A stretch of DNA of 64,000 nt, from positions 46,895,013 through 46,959,012 of the forward strand of contig JAKTNV010000005.1 in assembly GCA_022747635.1 (NCBI GenBank). The letters are read 5' to 3'. The stretch is from Hetaerina americana (taxonomy: Eukaryota; Arthropoda; Insecta; Odonata; Calopterygidae). The notes beneath the pieces were generated by a model. That model was not told the origin of the DNA. It did no database searches and worked only from the letters and a program-made list of their open reading frames with translations. Below are positions 40,201 to 53,670 of the stretch, in pieces. The number at the start of each line of letters is the position of its first letter. The stretch's first letter is position 1. Both the position numbers and the translations under genes were made by a program.

Positions 40201-42548
40201 CTTCTACGGTGATTAGGTGGCTGAGCGGTTATCGCCTGGGTCTCACTGGCCTCGGATGCTGGGGGATTTTGACATCGGTGCATTTTTCAGGAATCTCATC
40301 ATCAGCTCCTTAATAGACCCAGTGAAGTTGCGTTTCACTGCTCAGTACCATTCCATGACGCTTCAACTATTGAAAACTTGAGCCCATTAGCAGTATTTTA
40401 AAAATGTTTTAGGTTAATTGTTTTGTAAACTGAAAAACAGTTAAATTGATTAATTAATTGAAAGTATTCCTTGTTTATGAAAAACAATTAAAAGCCTGAG
40501 GTTAAAGGTTTTTTTAAATATCAAAATTCCGCCTACTTAAGTAAATTGAAATAGCTTTAAATATATGGCAATAAGAAAATCAGTTTTTGTCAAAGTTTTT
40601 AAAACTTATTTTAATGATGTGTTAATCAACTAATGAGTTAAATTACACTCCTTGTACTGCAAGTAAATACATGAGTACTTATATCCTAGAGGCTATAATG
40701 TGTTATGTAACTCTGTTGCAGTTTAACGATAAGCATTATAAACATTCTGTACGATCGATTATTTTTTACTTATTAACACAGACTTTATATTCAACAGGGA
40801 TATTTTTAAAGGCTATATCTAAATAATGTTCGTTAACCCTTTAAGCAATCATCTGAGCGTCTCATATGGGATTCTAGGACATCAGACTGTACGATTTACC
40901 TTCAGGTTAATGTAATTTATCTGTGAAAGGAATATCGCATTGAAATGATGTATTTGAATGATAGTTGATGTGGTATTCAAACTTGTTTTTTAATGATTTT
41001 GAATGAAGTGAGAAAAGAAAAGATCATTAAAGCCTATTCGTGCGGCAATCGAAATCCTGTTATGTCATCTTGGTGCCCTGGTTTTCCGATAAGGTGTGAG
41101 ACCGTAATAATTTTCCGTGTCACAAGTAAACTCATTAGTACGATACCTTTCTTAAATGTCTTCGGCCCATATTTAGAATTTACTTCCCAGTTATAATCTA
41201 AGGGGTATCCTACGTCAAAAGTTTCCGTATGATATTTCAGCGTTGGAAGTTTCTTAATAGTCTCCTACGTCTTAAGATTTGGAAAATTTTGACTTGTGAG
41301 ACCACTTGGAGTCTACTAAAACTGAGAGACTTCTATAAATATCCACCTACGTCCTTCATCGCCTTCTTCGCGCTTCAAGACTTTATATTTCTTAGAGTAT
41401 TCAAAAGTGTTGTCTCAAAACTATGAAATAATGCACGGCACTTACTTTGTCATAAAATTTCCTCTCATTTAATCTTATGAAACCAAACATATTAAAGATG
41501 GACCAGCACATCTCGCTATGTGAAGCACGCCATTGCAATGTGGAGGTAAGAGTTACACTCCGATACTTGACCTAGTTATCTCTAGTTACTAAATTTAATC
41601 TATTGTCGATATGGCGTCGTGTTTTCAATTTATTTTTCCTCAGAATTTGGGTAGGTACTGTTTATTTTTTAGTCAATTAAGTTTAACTCCCATTCCTAAT
41701 GCCATTCTAAAATAATGCTGAATTCGCCATGTATCAGCCCTCCCGTCAGCTTATTTTGTGGAAGACTTTTGGAAAGAAAATTGTCTGATGCTGCTTATTA
41801 CGTGGGGGTTTATGAAGTAGATATTTATGTAATAGAGAGGGTGGTATTATCATACCATCTGGTAGAACGTTTCGTAAAATTTTCCTGTTTTTAGACTTAT
41901 GTAACCCTTACCTATTGCTTTTCGTTTTCGACGAGATAAAAATTCCAATAGCTAATAAACAATCATGTTATAATTAATAATAATATAGAGGTGTACTTTT
42001 TGTACCAGATTAAATTCTAATAATTTGTCAAAGTTTTATTTGAAATCTAAGAAAATTGAAATCGCTTTAGCGATCCATTACCGTAGATAAGAATATCATG
42101 AATACCAACATCGTCCCAATCGTGTTTCATGTGGTTTTCACTTTCTTCATGTATGTGGCTTCGACTATTTTTTACTCCCTGGAAATTACATAAAGTTTCT
42201 AATTGCGTTATGCTCTAACTTTGAAGCACATGAAATTTAGACTTACACTTAATCTGTAATTCTTGTATTTTCCTTTTTTTAACTTGAGGTCATAAGATCC
42301 ATTTTCCTATTCCAAGGTTTCACTTTGTATGTGCTCGTTCATGGCGATGTGTATGTTTACAGTAATTTATTTCATTGCGAAGGAGTTTGTATCTGGGAAT
42401 TTATCGTATTTATTACGTTAATATTTTTGGAGCGGACGCTCGGGGAAAATTTTATGTGACTATTGTAACTCATTTTCTCAATCTATAAACTTATAATTAA
42501 ATGAAACGTAGAAATTTCCATATTAATTAACATTGCTATTGATTATAT
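40201..42548. other. AT-rich sequence, no gene recognised
   Basis: A weak tRNA-like box A (AGGTGGCTGAGCGG, 40216-40229) at the left edge lacks a matching box B. The rest contains nothing I can name. Confidence 0.4.
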
Positions 42549-42621
42549 GGGGGCGTGGTAGTTCAAGGGTAGAATTTTGTTTTTTGACTGAAGGACCCCG
42601 GTTCGATTCCCGGCAAGCCTC
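42549..42621 (+). repeat. tRNA-Gly-like pseudogene or SINE head
   Basis: The 73-nt segment has a tRNA-Gly-like D arm (box A region GTGGTAGTTCAAGGGTAGAAT is split by extra bases) and a strong box B, GGTTCGATTCC. The acceptor stem pairs only in its outer four positions, and the anticodon arm is T-rich without a proper stem. A functional tRNA is therefore unlikely. It is either a decayed tRNA copy or the head of a SINE whose body would be the following 100-150 bp. Confidence 0.5.
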
Positions 42622-45600
42622 TAAGTACATGCAGCTTAACACAAGCTGTTTTATTTTTAGGGTGCCAGATCTTGGGAAACCCAAGTAGCACAGAAAATGG
42701 AACTGACACTCCTACCCTGACACGTGAATGTCACGTACTGTTGGACGAAGTACCAATCGATGTCTACTCTCACCTATCAAACTAAGCTTCGGGTTGATTA
42801 CAATGATTATCCATTAATTGCCTGAAAGAGTATTGGAGAAAAATATTCATGAATACTCATCAATCTTGCATTAAGGCCTCTAGCTAATAAAACTTGCATT
42901 TACATAATTTTTCTATGGTACTCCGAAAAGCGCTTGTCGCTAGAAGCAACAAAACATTTGTTTGAAGATGACAAAGTTTTATTGCTGCAAAGAATGAATC
43001 TTCGATTTTTACATTTCATGAGAGTACGATAATAAGCACTCTTTTGGTAACCGCACACGATGTTTATATGCTCGTAGGTTTCATAGAAGTTTTGACATTT
43101 CATATTAATTGAGAATAGCTACTTAAACTTGGTGTTTAAATCGAAATTACTTCAGCTTTATTCCCGTTAATATTGAGATATTAAGTAGTTTTCTTACGTA
43201 CACTGAAAATTTACAGATATCTGGACATTTCATTTCCGCAATTGCATTCAAAATTTCATTCCCGCTAAATCCAATGCGGAATATAACTATATTATTTTGC
43301 ATACGATGCTATATTCGAATATATTATTTCGCACAGGCAATAGTTGACGTATTCATTTTATTCAGCCTTCTGCTTGCGCGTAAGTTCAATATAGACAAAG
43401 ATCAGATACTTTTTACTGAATGACTTCTCATCATTCTACCGTCTTCTCTAGGACGGATTGACTCATTAATTTGCAATTCTTTATAGTGACAGTTCATTTA
43501 AAGCTGTCTCTTTACCGAAATACCCCCTCTCCAACACATTGGACTTGCAGTCCCATCTTGCCTCTCTTCGTCCTTAGAAAATGTCTCCTTCATCGAACTC
43601 TCAAACCTTCTTGTTCACAATTTTTTGGCGAATCCAAAGTATTTAAATTCTTGGTGAAATGCCAAAGTTTTTACAAGAATCTTTTTAAGGCTTTCTGCTT
43701 CACCAGACACCAGATTTCGGCAAAAGAGCTGTTGTCGAACTGCTTTTGTTAACAGAATGAATGATGGCAGTCAAATTGATTCCATTTAAGTATGGCTATG
43801 CCTCTGAATTTCAATATAGACTGCGCTTCCTTTCACTTCATGTAAATATCGTGTCTTATTTCATATTTCATCAAATCTTTCCAAATTAATTAATCGTCTT
43901 TTTAGCCTTAAAAGAACTTTTAGCGCAACAGTTAACGCGATTAAGTTTGTTCACGGAACGAAAATTTATTTGGAAAATATGGAAGGCGCTCGGATTATGA
44001 CCGCTTTGGCAAAAAATGCGGGGGAGAAGAAATTATTCGTAGGTGAGTTGGTCGGTATGCGCTCCACTCGAAGTGTTTACAAAGATCCTTCCATTCAGTC
44101 GGGGAATAAGGGGACAAACATTAGGCCATGGTCTTGCCATTCAATTCCATTCTCCGGCACTTACCCACTTTGAATACATTTATCACCTCTCCTCTAATTC
44201 TTTCCCCGCTGTATCTCTCCCGTCTCCGATATTCCCTTTAGTCTCCATCATCCATTTGGTCTTTTCTCACGATCCTCCCGCCCTCATCGCTCCCTCCTTT
44301 TCAGATGTTCTCGCCCTCTTATGATATGGGAATGCAAAGTAGGCAGGATCTTTGTGTGTGCCTCGGCTCCTCCAAAAAAAAGAAGAAAGAAAAGGAGAGA
44401 TAAAAGGAGAGGGTTATTTGTTTTCCGAAAGAAGGTCTTGAAAGAAAATCTTTACTTCGTTCCCAACTTCGATTACTTTCGGAGAGGTGTTACCGTCGAA
44501 GGATTTAAGAACCAAGTAATTTTCTCCCACCTCGTCATAAGATAGTAAGAAGGCAGGTTGAATGTCTTTTATCAATATTCGGGCGGAGAAGTTTGCTTTG
44601 GCAGTGAACATTGAATGAACTCGAAATAGATTCGATGAGATGGGCAAATCGGCTTAAACCATGCACCGGGTAGTTCTCAGCCGTTGGGATCTAACGCAAA
44701 GGCCAGTAAACACTAATAAATATATGTTAATACATTTACATCTGTATGTGGCATTAAGATGAAGTCTGTGTGCATGTCCGATCAGCTATCAAATTTTTAT
44801 TCTGATGCTCTAGAATATAAGAGAGAGAAATTTATTTAAATATTGTCTAAATTGGCTCTGTTCTTCAGATCTAAATGATTTTAAATATTAATGTTCACAA
44901 ATATTAATCTAAGATGACCAAATACACTCCATTTTATGAATTAAAGACATTAGTAAACATGGAAAATATATCGCACCTCATCTAAAGATAACAATAGATT
45001 ACCTAAAAATAATACGTCATTCGAGTGAACCGTTTACGGTTATGCGCATCCGAGAGAATCGTAGTATGAGGGAGTATTACAAAAACTGCGTTGGCTGTAA
45101 AGGATATAAAGAATACAAAAAGGTGGAGATAGCTCGATTGCGCATCTTGCGTCTACCTTAACTTCACTTCGTTCTGTGGGACGTCGCTCTCACGAACCTT
45201 TGCTCGTAGCATACACCGTTTTTCTGTTGCACGTCCACATGGTACCCCACAATGCACTGCTTGGGTGTGTGGCAGGGAGTGATTCAACGCCAGGCATACA
45301 GTAGTTTTAAATTAATGTTAGTTTTCTTTTTTCGTTACCTTTTTTGCTTTTTTCATTATTTCTAGTTCATATACATCTTCAAAATCAAACAATAATTATT
45401 TTTAGTTAAATTTTAATTATAATCACCTATACTAGAACGGAAACTTAATTCTAGTTCAATTTTCAAAACTATAAGGTACAAAATAATATAATATGAGTTT
45501 GATTTCTTCTTCCACGCCTATTTTTTGGTTAATTATTTATGTGCCAGAATTGTATATTCTGACGCTCTTCTTAACGGAGTGGTTAAAGTAAGCCATTTCC

Positions 45601-45670
45601 AATTGCTATTTCCATTTCAATTGAGGTAGTTTTGCTGTTTAATAAACTTACATATTTCTTGTGAATCTTT
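42622..45670. other. Mostly AT-rich; no gene recognised
   Basis: A less AT-rich stretch at 43970-44420 has overlapping open frames of 67-93 codons without a recognised domain. No array or terminal repeat was seen. Confidence 0.4.
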
Positions 45671-46126
45671 CAAAATTTTGATATGGAGCGTAGTTATTTA
45701 CGGCGCGGAAACATGGTCACTGAAGCGGGTTGATAGACGTAGGTTGGAGGCATTTGGAATATGGGCACGAGGAGGATGGAGGGGGTGAAATTGACCGAAA
45801 GGAAAACAAATGAAGTGCTGGGTATAATGGGCGAAAGAGGATGGTTGCAAGAAATCATAAGGAGGCAGGAAAAATGGATAAGGGGCATATCGTTCGGCAG
45901 TGGAATGTTGAAGACTCTGATAGAGAGGAGAAGTTAGGCAAACGGGGAAGGGGCAGTAATAGGATAGGGATGTTGGACGGGATGAAGGGAGGAAAGAAGT
46001 ACACGTTGGGTTACAGTTACGTTGGGTACAGAAGTACATGTTGGGTTGTGTTTTGTTAGGAGAAAAAATTATTCATTTGATAATTGTGTTTATCCAAAAC
46101 CTACTATAACCGGTAGATTACCTAAT
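45671..46126 (+). pseudogene. RTE-like retrotransposon copy E: 3' end fragment
   Basis: The sequence follows copy B from the IWSVAMYGAETWSLK region (here WSVVIYGAETWSLK, about 45684) through the post-RT tail to the shared 3' UTR, including GTTTTGTTAGGAG and the terminal CCGGTAGATTACCTAA. Frameshifts break the coding part, and a small local duplication (ACGTTGGGT / CATGTTGGGT) sits near 46005-46050. 5'-truncated and inactive. Unlike copies A and B it is not followed by a (TA)n array. Confidence 0.85.
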
Positions 46127-46184
46127 GCTAAAATAATATTTCTAATATTTTTACATTTTAATGATCCACCAAACTTCCTCTACT

Positions 46185-46440
46185 CAAATCCGTGCTGAAA
46201 GGACGTCGCCACGGCTCGGTGGAAGCGTTACGACAGGTCGGGACGAGGGAGCTTAGCAGCATTCCGGGCGCCGCCTTCCAGAAGGCATACGAGGCGTGGA
46301 AAACCCGCTGGCAGCGGTGTGTGGAGGCATAAGGGGTCTACTTCAAACACTTTTGAGTGGATGTATCAATTCTGGCAATAACTTTTTTTAATCGACCTAG
46401 CCCTACTACTTTTTGGACATGTCATGTATTGTAGTTTTGC
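46185..46440 (+). pseudogene. Mariner transposase C-terminal fragment with 3' end
   Basis: The plus strand reads LKGRRHGSVEAL, then SIPGAAFQKAYEAWKTRWQRCVEA, a stop, and VYFKHF, matching the C-terminal end of a mariner transposase (family consensus of the FQxxFxxWxxRWxxCI type). The downstream ATCGACCTAGCCCTACTACT and TTTTTGGACATGTC are typical of the 3' end of such elements. Only about 250 bp remain; both catalytic and DNA-binding parts are absent. It lies immediately beyond RTE-like copy E. Confidence 0.7.
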
Positions 46441-49400
46441 CAAACTACCTATCAATCTTGTCCGGATACACCGCAATAATCAATCTTCTAGTTTAATCCA
46501 GGTGTTGCCCACAATCACATTCCGGACATGCTTCCTGCATTACTGAAACTCATATTGTTTACAAAATATCTCTTTTTTGTGCAACTTTAGGATCTTGACC
46601 AAGCGCAATTCAAACACTCTTAGCATGTGTAGTTGTCTTTACTGGGTTCTAGGATTGTAGTACTAACTTGAATGTATATTTGCTTGCCAGGTGTGGAATC
46701 ATAAATTACCTCACATTCTGGTGATTGCTTTCAGGGTATGATTTAGATTTTCATTTCAATCCAGGAGCCCCGGTATCCATCGGCCAGGCGTTGGCGCGAG
46801 CCATATTTGAGTACATAAAATAAAGTTCAACTGCTCGGGTTTAAAATACTCCGCCAAATATATCAGTAGCCCTCGAATCCTTGGAAGTGTGCATGATTCT
46901 GCGTCCAGCGTAATTTTAACTCAGTGCTAGAAATGTCATTATGGCAATTCATTATTGCTTGGATAAGCCGCGCATTAACCGTTCAACTGGAAACGTGTAA
47001 TGTCAGCCAGTAATTGTTCTTGTTAAATGGGATTAGAGGAATTAATTCCACTGCGATTACCCTTTTCCGTTGCTCTGAGGCCCATCCGTTACATTTCGGC
47101 TGAATTCAATTTTCAATTCTGATGGTTCGAGGTTTTATTCGTGCCACGCCATCGCATTGGCCCACTGGAGGGGGGGAATGCGACAACTTCCCTCACGATC
47201 ATCTGCTCCCTCTCGATTACTCCTTCGCCCTTTTTTCTCCCAGCCTTGTTTCCATGTCCTCTCTTCGGGGGATGGAAAGAGAGTTTCGATTAGGCTGCTC
47301 TCAGATTCCGCGGAGGTGCCATTTAATCCTCTTATGTCGCTTACACTCCTTATCTGAAATTAATGCCGAACTATTAAAAGAGCTTTGGACGGGTGGAATG
47401 ATAGAAGGATGAAGGTGGAAGCAATCTTTGTCGATGTCGTATCTCTTTCCTGTAAAATTGGATTTCTGGGATAATTTTTTTTAGAAAGATGAAGAGTTTT
47501 AAAATAAAAATGTGCGAAGTCATCCAAAAATCTCATAAACTTATTACAGTTACCGGAGTTAAAAAATTTGCATATTGTCTTTGTAAAAATTTTCTGAGTT
47601 CATTATGTGCTTTCGTATTTTAGTTTTATTCAGAAACATGCACAGCACCATCGTATTCAGTTACACATGTCCTACGAGTGAATACCATGAAATACAAATT
47701 TCTTTGTGCTGCTTTTCTCTGAAATTGTAGGATAGAAATGCAATTGTTAATTTAATTAAAATAAAATTGTAAGCTCTGACAAACACTTGTTTGGCGCAGC
47801 TTTCCATGGCAGCACGTACTAAAGCATATACATTAACATAAGAGAATCTTTGTTAATGGGTAAGTAAGTTTTTCTCGTGATTCTCGCTGTAGTGTCTCGA
47901 TACTGATGCGGTTATTAAACCTCCTGACGAGAGGTTAGGACGATTATAAATATCCCTTTCTACATTGAGATAAAAAAAGTCGAAATGAGGCAGAATGTTT
48001 TAATAAGAATCGTAAAAAGTCGGTATTTTGGCTCTCTTTTCGTTACCAAGAGTTAGCGGATAAAAGATAACAGTATAGGATAGTAAGTTATGAGTTCAAC
48101 ATGCGTGTGTAGGATGGGTATACAGGCTTTTTTGCTGGATGTACCAGAACGCGAATAATTTATTTTTAATAATATTAGCAGTTAGTTCCCTGCACCTCTG
48201 CTGAGCCACGGCTCTTTATAATATCGTTTTGCCAGAAAATCAAATAGGCTTTCACATGAGTTAGACTTATGTAGAGACAAATTAATTATGATTTTATTGA
48301 TTTATATCTTTGGAAACTTTTCCAAATACATTGGATTATGTATTTTGGAAGATCTTGAAATTTTAGCAATGTGTCCATGATACTGGATGTAACATAATTC
48401 TTATTAATATATAAATCTGAAAAAATCTGATTATTTTTTCCATACATGTGCTGAATTTTATCTACATGTTGAGTTTGAATTTAAATTATAAATTAGCATC
48501 TTCTTCGACACATGCGAGGCATATACGCTGTTGAGAATATAAAACTTTAATTTGGGTCTAGAGTTTAAACCCAGAAAAGCTTATGATTTTCCATTTCGTT
48601 TTCAACTTCGCTAAAAATATATTATGCATTTCTTGATGTTTTCACTTTTTCCTGTTGGATATCACTCTTTGTTACATTAATTTGTCTGAAGTTGGTGTTA
48701 TCTTATAGAAATCTTCTTCAATTTCTGCTGTTCACAACAATTTGATTTCATGCTTCTTCCAGAAACTTCGTTTGTCTTTACCACTCCATAATGGTGCTAT
48801 AATGTTCGATTATCTCAGAATTATTGATTGAAGTTTTTACGCATTTATTGGACGTAACTTATATGAATAGCTATGTCATTCAAAAAGTAAAGGTGATGAA
48901 CTAAAGAGAAAACTGTTTTCCTGCATTAGCATAAAGTTAAGCACCTAAGTACGGCGTGGTTACGTATTAAAAAATCCCATCTAATTCACCCTTCCCATCC
49001 CGTTCCTTCGTGATGACAGGCAGAGGGAAATGCTCCTGATATCGTTTTATCAACATGTATAAAAAGACGAAACCCGATAAAAGGATTTGTACGTGAAGCA
49101 GGAGTGCAGAGAAAGTTTTTCACATTGATTGTGAAGTTGCATAGTGCCACACGCCATGTTTCAAAATGTATTACATAAAGCTGAATTTGTAATTGTACTT
49201 CATCTTTTGGTATTCCAAAGAATTGTATGGAAAAAGTTCCGATTTCAATCTGTACTTTCCATGCCATACCATTATGTGCACGTAGTGTAATTTCATTTTT
49301 TTGACCAAACAACATTCATTTACATATTTATACCCATACTTGCATACTGTTGGCTACCAGTTTCTCATCTATCTACCATGGTAGCGCTTTAAGAATATGA

Positions 49401-50173
49401 TTATATTGCGATTTAGTCAATTTTTGTAAACAAATTAAAATTATGATTTTGATCGTGACTCGTAGTATATTAACACTTCACGAGAAAAAAACGACACTGC
49501 ATATTCTTTTGCGGTATACATACGGTGTAAAATTTTCAAATTTTGGCTTAAATTTGACCGATTCTGCCGATTTCAACAAAAACAATAGACTTTTCAAAAT
49601 ACTTATCTATTTTTTGTTCTAGACATTTTAAATGTGTAATATTTCATACACCTATCCCAAATGAATAGCATCTTATGGACAGGTTGTTGGATGACAGCCC
49701 ACTTTAATAAGGGTACAAATTATACAATATAGTTATGCTCACAGTTATTACTGATAAAATTTCGCTCATTTATTGAGTCTGCTGCTTACAGATCTAAGAT
49801 AAGAGGAAAGAGTAGTGATAATTAACTGCTATCAGTAAGTGCATCCCCGTGACGTTAGGTGAGCTTTTCTATGGAAGACTGAAAAGAAATTTCCGGCTAG
49901 GGTTAATACATTAAATCATCGTCTTTCTTCCCTGGCCTCTTTATATCCTCGTCTATTAAGTCTTTCTTTTTATGCTTAAAATTAGTCTAAATTGTAGATT
50001 CTCTTCTTTCCTTCTTCCTATCCCAGATGCCTTCGTCCGGGAGTTCCATTTTCATTCTCTTCTCTCCATCTCCCCACTTCATGGCCTGTGAGTTATAGGC
50101 TAAAATACACCGAAAGGTGTGCATTCCTATAGCCGATAAAGGTATTATAGAAGAATGAAATTTTCCAATATCG
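46441..50173. other. AT-rich sequence, no gene recognised
   Basis: Frames at 47122-47412 (plus) and 48986-49315 (minus, 109 codons) have no recognisable domain. No structured repeat was found. Confidence 0.4.
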
Positions 50174-50202
50174 ATATTTCGGTCAACCAGGGGACCATTA
50201 TC
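50174..50202 (-). repeat. Hammerhead-like stem-GAAA motif
   Basis: On the minus strand the segment reads CCGATAATGGTC, loop, GACCGAAATAT. A stem followed by GAAA is seen in the PLE-like termini elsewhere in the window, but the 5' core CTGATGA is degenerate. Isolated, without coding sequence. Confidence 0.3.
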
Positions 50203-50847
50203 GGGGAGATAAAAGGAATGTAGAGGACTTGACATGAGAAGAGGTCAGTGTAGATCCATTGTCCGTAGTCAGGAGTGTGTACATGATGTGGGGAAATGGG
50301 GGTCGAGTGAGTGGAGTTCCTCCCCCTTCATACCCACCTCATTCGCTTCCACATTCTTTCTCTCTTCCTTCCTTCCACTCACCTCCCTCAACAAAAAACG
50401 TTCCCTCCACTCACCACCGCGCACTTGAATACTCACCTCTATAAAGACAATGGCTCTGCCCTGGCCTTCCTTTGTCAAGCCCCCTTCATTCCATTTATCT
50501 CCCTAAAAATGGACACCTGGTTGACCGAAAAATAATAATGATATCAAATAATTTTGTTCTTATGAAATACCTTTATTGGTTTATAGGAGTAGCTATTTTT
50601 GGTGTATCCCGTCGTCATATTTACCCAAAATTAAATCTATAAGGCTTGTTATGTTAGCATTCCTTGCAACGGCCACCTCTAGCATTCTTAGCAGAATGAC
50701 ATTGATACGCAATGACTTTGTATTCTGACATATCTTCCGACCATTTTCTCCAGTTACCAATGGATCGCTTTTTAAAACATGCATATATATATATATGGTT
50801 GACTCTTCCCATAATATTCATGCGGCCGTAGGTACCGTTCGCTTAAT
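50203..50847. other. Spacer with a short C/T-rich block
   Basis: 50320-50430 is pyrimidine-rich. Overlapping short frames lack motifs. A short TA run lies at about 50782-50796. Confidence 0.4.
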
Positions 50848-51062
<215 letters not shown>

Positions 51063-51193
51063 TACTTTGGGGTAAAAACGTTGATTCCATACAAAGCATA
51101 CCTACTAAGTAGGTCTACATGCAGACCAATCAAGAAATATCAAGTTAGGATCGTAGATAACGTTGGTGTTCGGCAGGAATTAGGAGGTCAATG

Positions 51194-51350
51194 GGGATTC
51201 CACGAGAAGGATCTCGATAAAGAGCTGAAGGGAAGTAATTTCGACGCGTTCTACGTAGAAATGTAGAATTGTAAAGCAGAGGAATTAAACTAGCGCGTAA
51301 AGTTCGGGAATCTACCTCTTCATACTATCTACTGAGTTTTTATCAATTAG
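51194..51350 (+). repeat. Unidentified dispersed repeat, copy 1
   Basis: Shares a series of blocks with 53523-53670 in the same order and orientation: AAGGGAAGTAATT, GAAATGTAGAATT, GAGGAATT(A)AACTAGCGCG, CATACTATCTACTGA and TTTTATCA. Spacing is nearly conserved over about 150 bp. No coding or tRNA-like features are seen, and the family is unknown to me. Confidence 0.7.
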
Positions 51351-53522
51351 TGTGGAGGGGTAGGAACGAAGAGAGTACGAGTGACGAGCTGCCTTGACGC
51401 ATAAGTTATCATCCAAGTAGTTGCGGATAATTAGTTAATCCCGTCGCAGAAAATCAATTCCTACTCTCAATACAGTGCTGCATTTCGTTGCCATAGAATA
51501 ACTGTATTTTTTTCACCTTAAACAAAAAATGGGCATCTAAGTATTACTTTTTTTCTATTTTCGATAGTTTTCAAAGGTATGGCTATCGGAAATGCATAAT
51601 TTTGAGGAAAAATATGAGGAAAATGTCGGTGCAAGCACTGTGAGATTATGAAGAGATCGACAGGAAATAGGGTACTTTCAATAGCTGACACATCCTAATC
51701 CTCGGATTAAATACCTATGGTGATGATGTTTCAAACTTTAATTATGAAAAATGACCTCTTTGTATGAAATATCGATTTACCTTGATTTACATACCTTTTA
51801 TTGTATTTATTCTGCCTATGATTCATTGTCCGTACCTGCCCTTCATCAGTTTCCACCGCTGTTTTATGGTTCCAATAATTTTATTAATTTTTGAAATTGG
51901 GTATTAAGAAAACCGAAGGTTTCAGTTCTGTTTTCCTGCCATATAATCCTCATATCCGATTGAGAAGTCTCAGGCCATTTCACTCGGACTTAGCGTGGTC
52001 AAATTTCAATGAGTATATTACACTCTATTGGCTTACAACTAGTTAACTCCTTGTTCTACTTTTGATGTAAACTGTTTAAAAGCTTAGGCACCGAGTAAGT
52101 GACGAACTATGAAGGTTAGTGCTCAGTGATATGAGTTCCTCTATACGTTCGTGTTTAAAGCCTGTTTTCCTATTCCAGGACCCTGACGGACTCGTAAACA
52201 TATTATAAATCAAATAAAGAGCACAGATAGCACTGTTCATATATTAATTTAAGCAAAACATGCGATTCTGTCTTATTTCACATAACATTCCATCCACAAA
52301 ATTTTATATTAAACTCCTATATTCTATCATATTTGGTGGTATTATTATTTCATGTAATTCAGGTGTTTTGCATTTTAATTGAGCTGTAATTTGTCACATT
52401 ATCGGTCAACCAAGATCCTAAACAATGACTTTATAATTGATCGATCAATTAATTATTAACTTGTTTGTATCATGTACTCGTTATTATAAATATAACCTTT
52501 CAATAATATTTTGTACTGGTTTAGAAATTTTTATTTTATGTTAGTTGTTGGGCTGGCAGTTACAGTGAATCAGGTAATTATGAATTCTTTTATATTCAGA
52601 GGACGCAACGACACAACTTTACTACGCATAAAGGGTGCGTCGTGTAAATACGGACGAATTTCAATTGGAATTTCTTGTCATATCGTAGTACTGCAGGAGG
52701 TCGCGATTGGCGTTCTTGAAAGCTCTAAACCTAGTAAATCTAGAAAAATCTAGTAAACAGTCATAACCTCAAAATGGCCGAGATGCTACGTACAAGTGCG
52801 GAGAATAATCGAAGAGCCGCTATTATGATACTATATTATCTGTACTATATATATATATATATATACCTATTTTCGAAATAGTTCGGTTATTCTGGTACCT
52901 CAGATCAACTATTTACGATATTGTGGCTATATATAATGCTTTGGAGAAGTCTGGGGAAGGTTCCGCTAATCCGTCGTTGAAATATCATTCGAGGAAACGC
53001 GTGCTTGTCCGGATTTAAGCGCCGCACCCTTCATTTATTCTGAGGAACAGATGAATTTCCTATTTATACAGATTCTACGCCCAGCAAAATGTATAATTTT
53101 TCCTTCGAAGGAAGTCCTAGACCAAATTTGACTAATGCAAAGCGATAACACAAAAGTTATTTAAATTTATTTCTGTGATTAATGGAATGAGTTTGGCTGG
53201 GAAGTAAATATTAGTCACATATTATCTTAATTGAGTAGTTATTAAGTTTTACACGGTGAAACTAATTCTAAATAGACGCGATGCACCAAAATTAAACGTC
53301 CAGAATATTTCCCTTTCCGTTAAATACAAAGGAAAAGAGGAAATAGATGAGGTCACTGACCATGTGAATGATTTTATATCATTTAGAGGTATATCGTAAT
53401 AATAGGCTTAATGAAAAACATCAGGAATGTATGAAGTTCACTGTGGGCATTTTAAATGAACCTGCTTAACTAGAATTCAAAACTCTGGGCGAAGCAATTG
53501 GTAGTTGTGTCCATCAAGTGTC
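51351..53522. other. AT-rich sequence; short (TA)n at 52846-52866
   Basis: No conserved coding. The plus frame 52511-52753 (80 codons) starts with a hydrophobic segment but shows no domain. A TA run of about 20 bp sits at 52846-52866. Confidence 0.4.
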
Positions 53523-53670
53523 GTTTCCACGGAAAGGATCTCCATGGAAAGTTAAAGGGAAGTAATTGTAGATCATCGAAGAAATGTAGAATTACAAAGC
53601 TGAGGAATTTAACTAGCGCGTTGATTTCTGGACGCTACCCCTCATACCATCTACTGACGTTTTATCATTG
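53523..53670 (+). repeat. Unidentified dispersed repeat, copy 2
   Basis: Second copy of the repeat at 51194-51350, about 2.3 kb downstream in direct orientation. Visibly diverged by substitutions and small indels, so not a recent duplication. Just upstream, TTGGTAGTTGTGTCCATC (53500-53517) resembles the RTE-like 3' UTR segment seen at 62865-62882, which may be chance or a relic. Confidence 0.7.

Noticed and set aside
40205..40270. tRNA-like box A (GGTGGCTGAGCGG)
   Set aside because: No matching box B and no closed acceptor stem; too weak to list as an RNA gene or SINE head.
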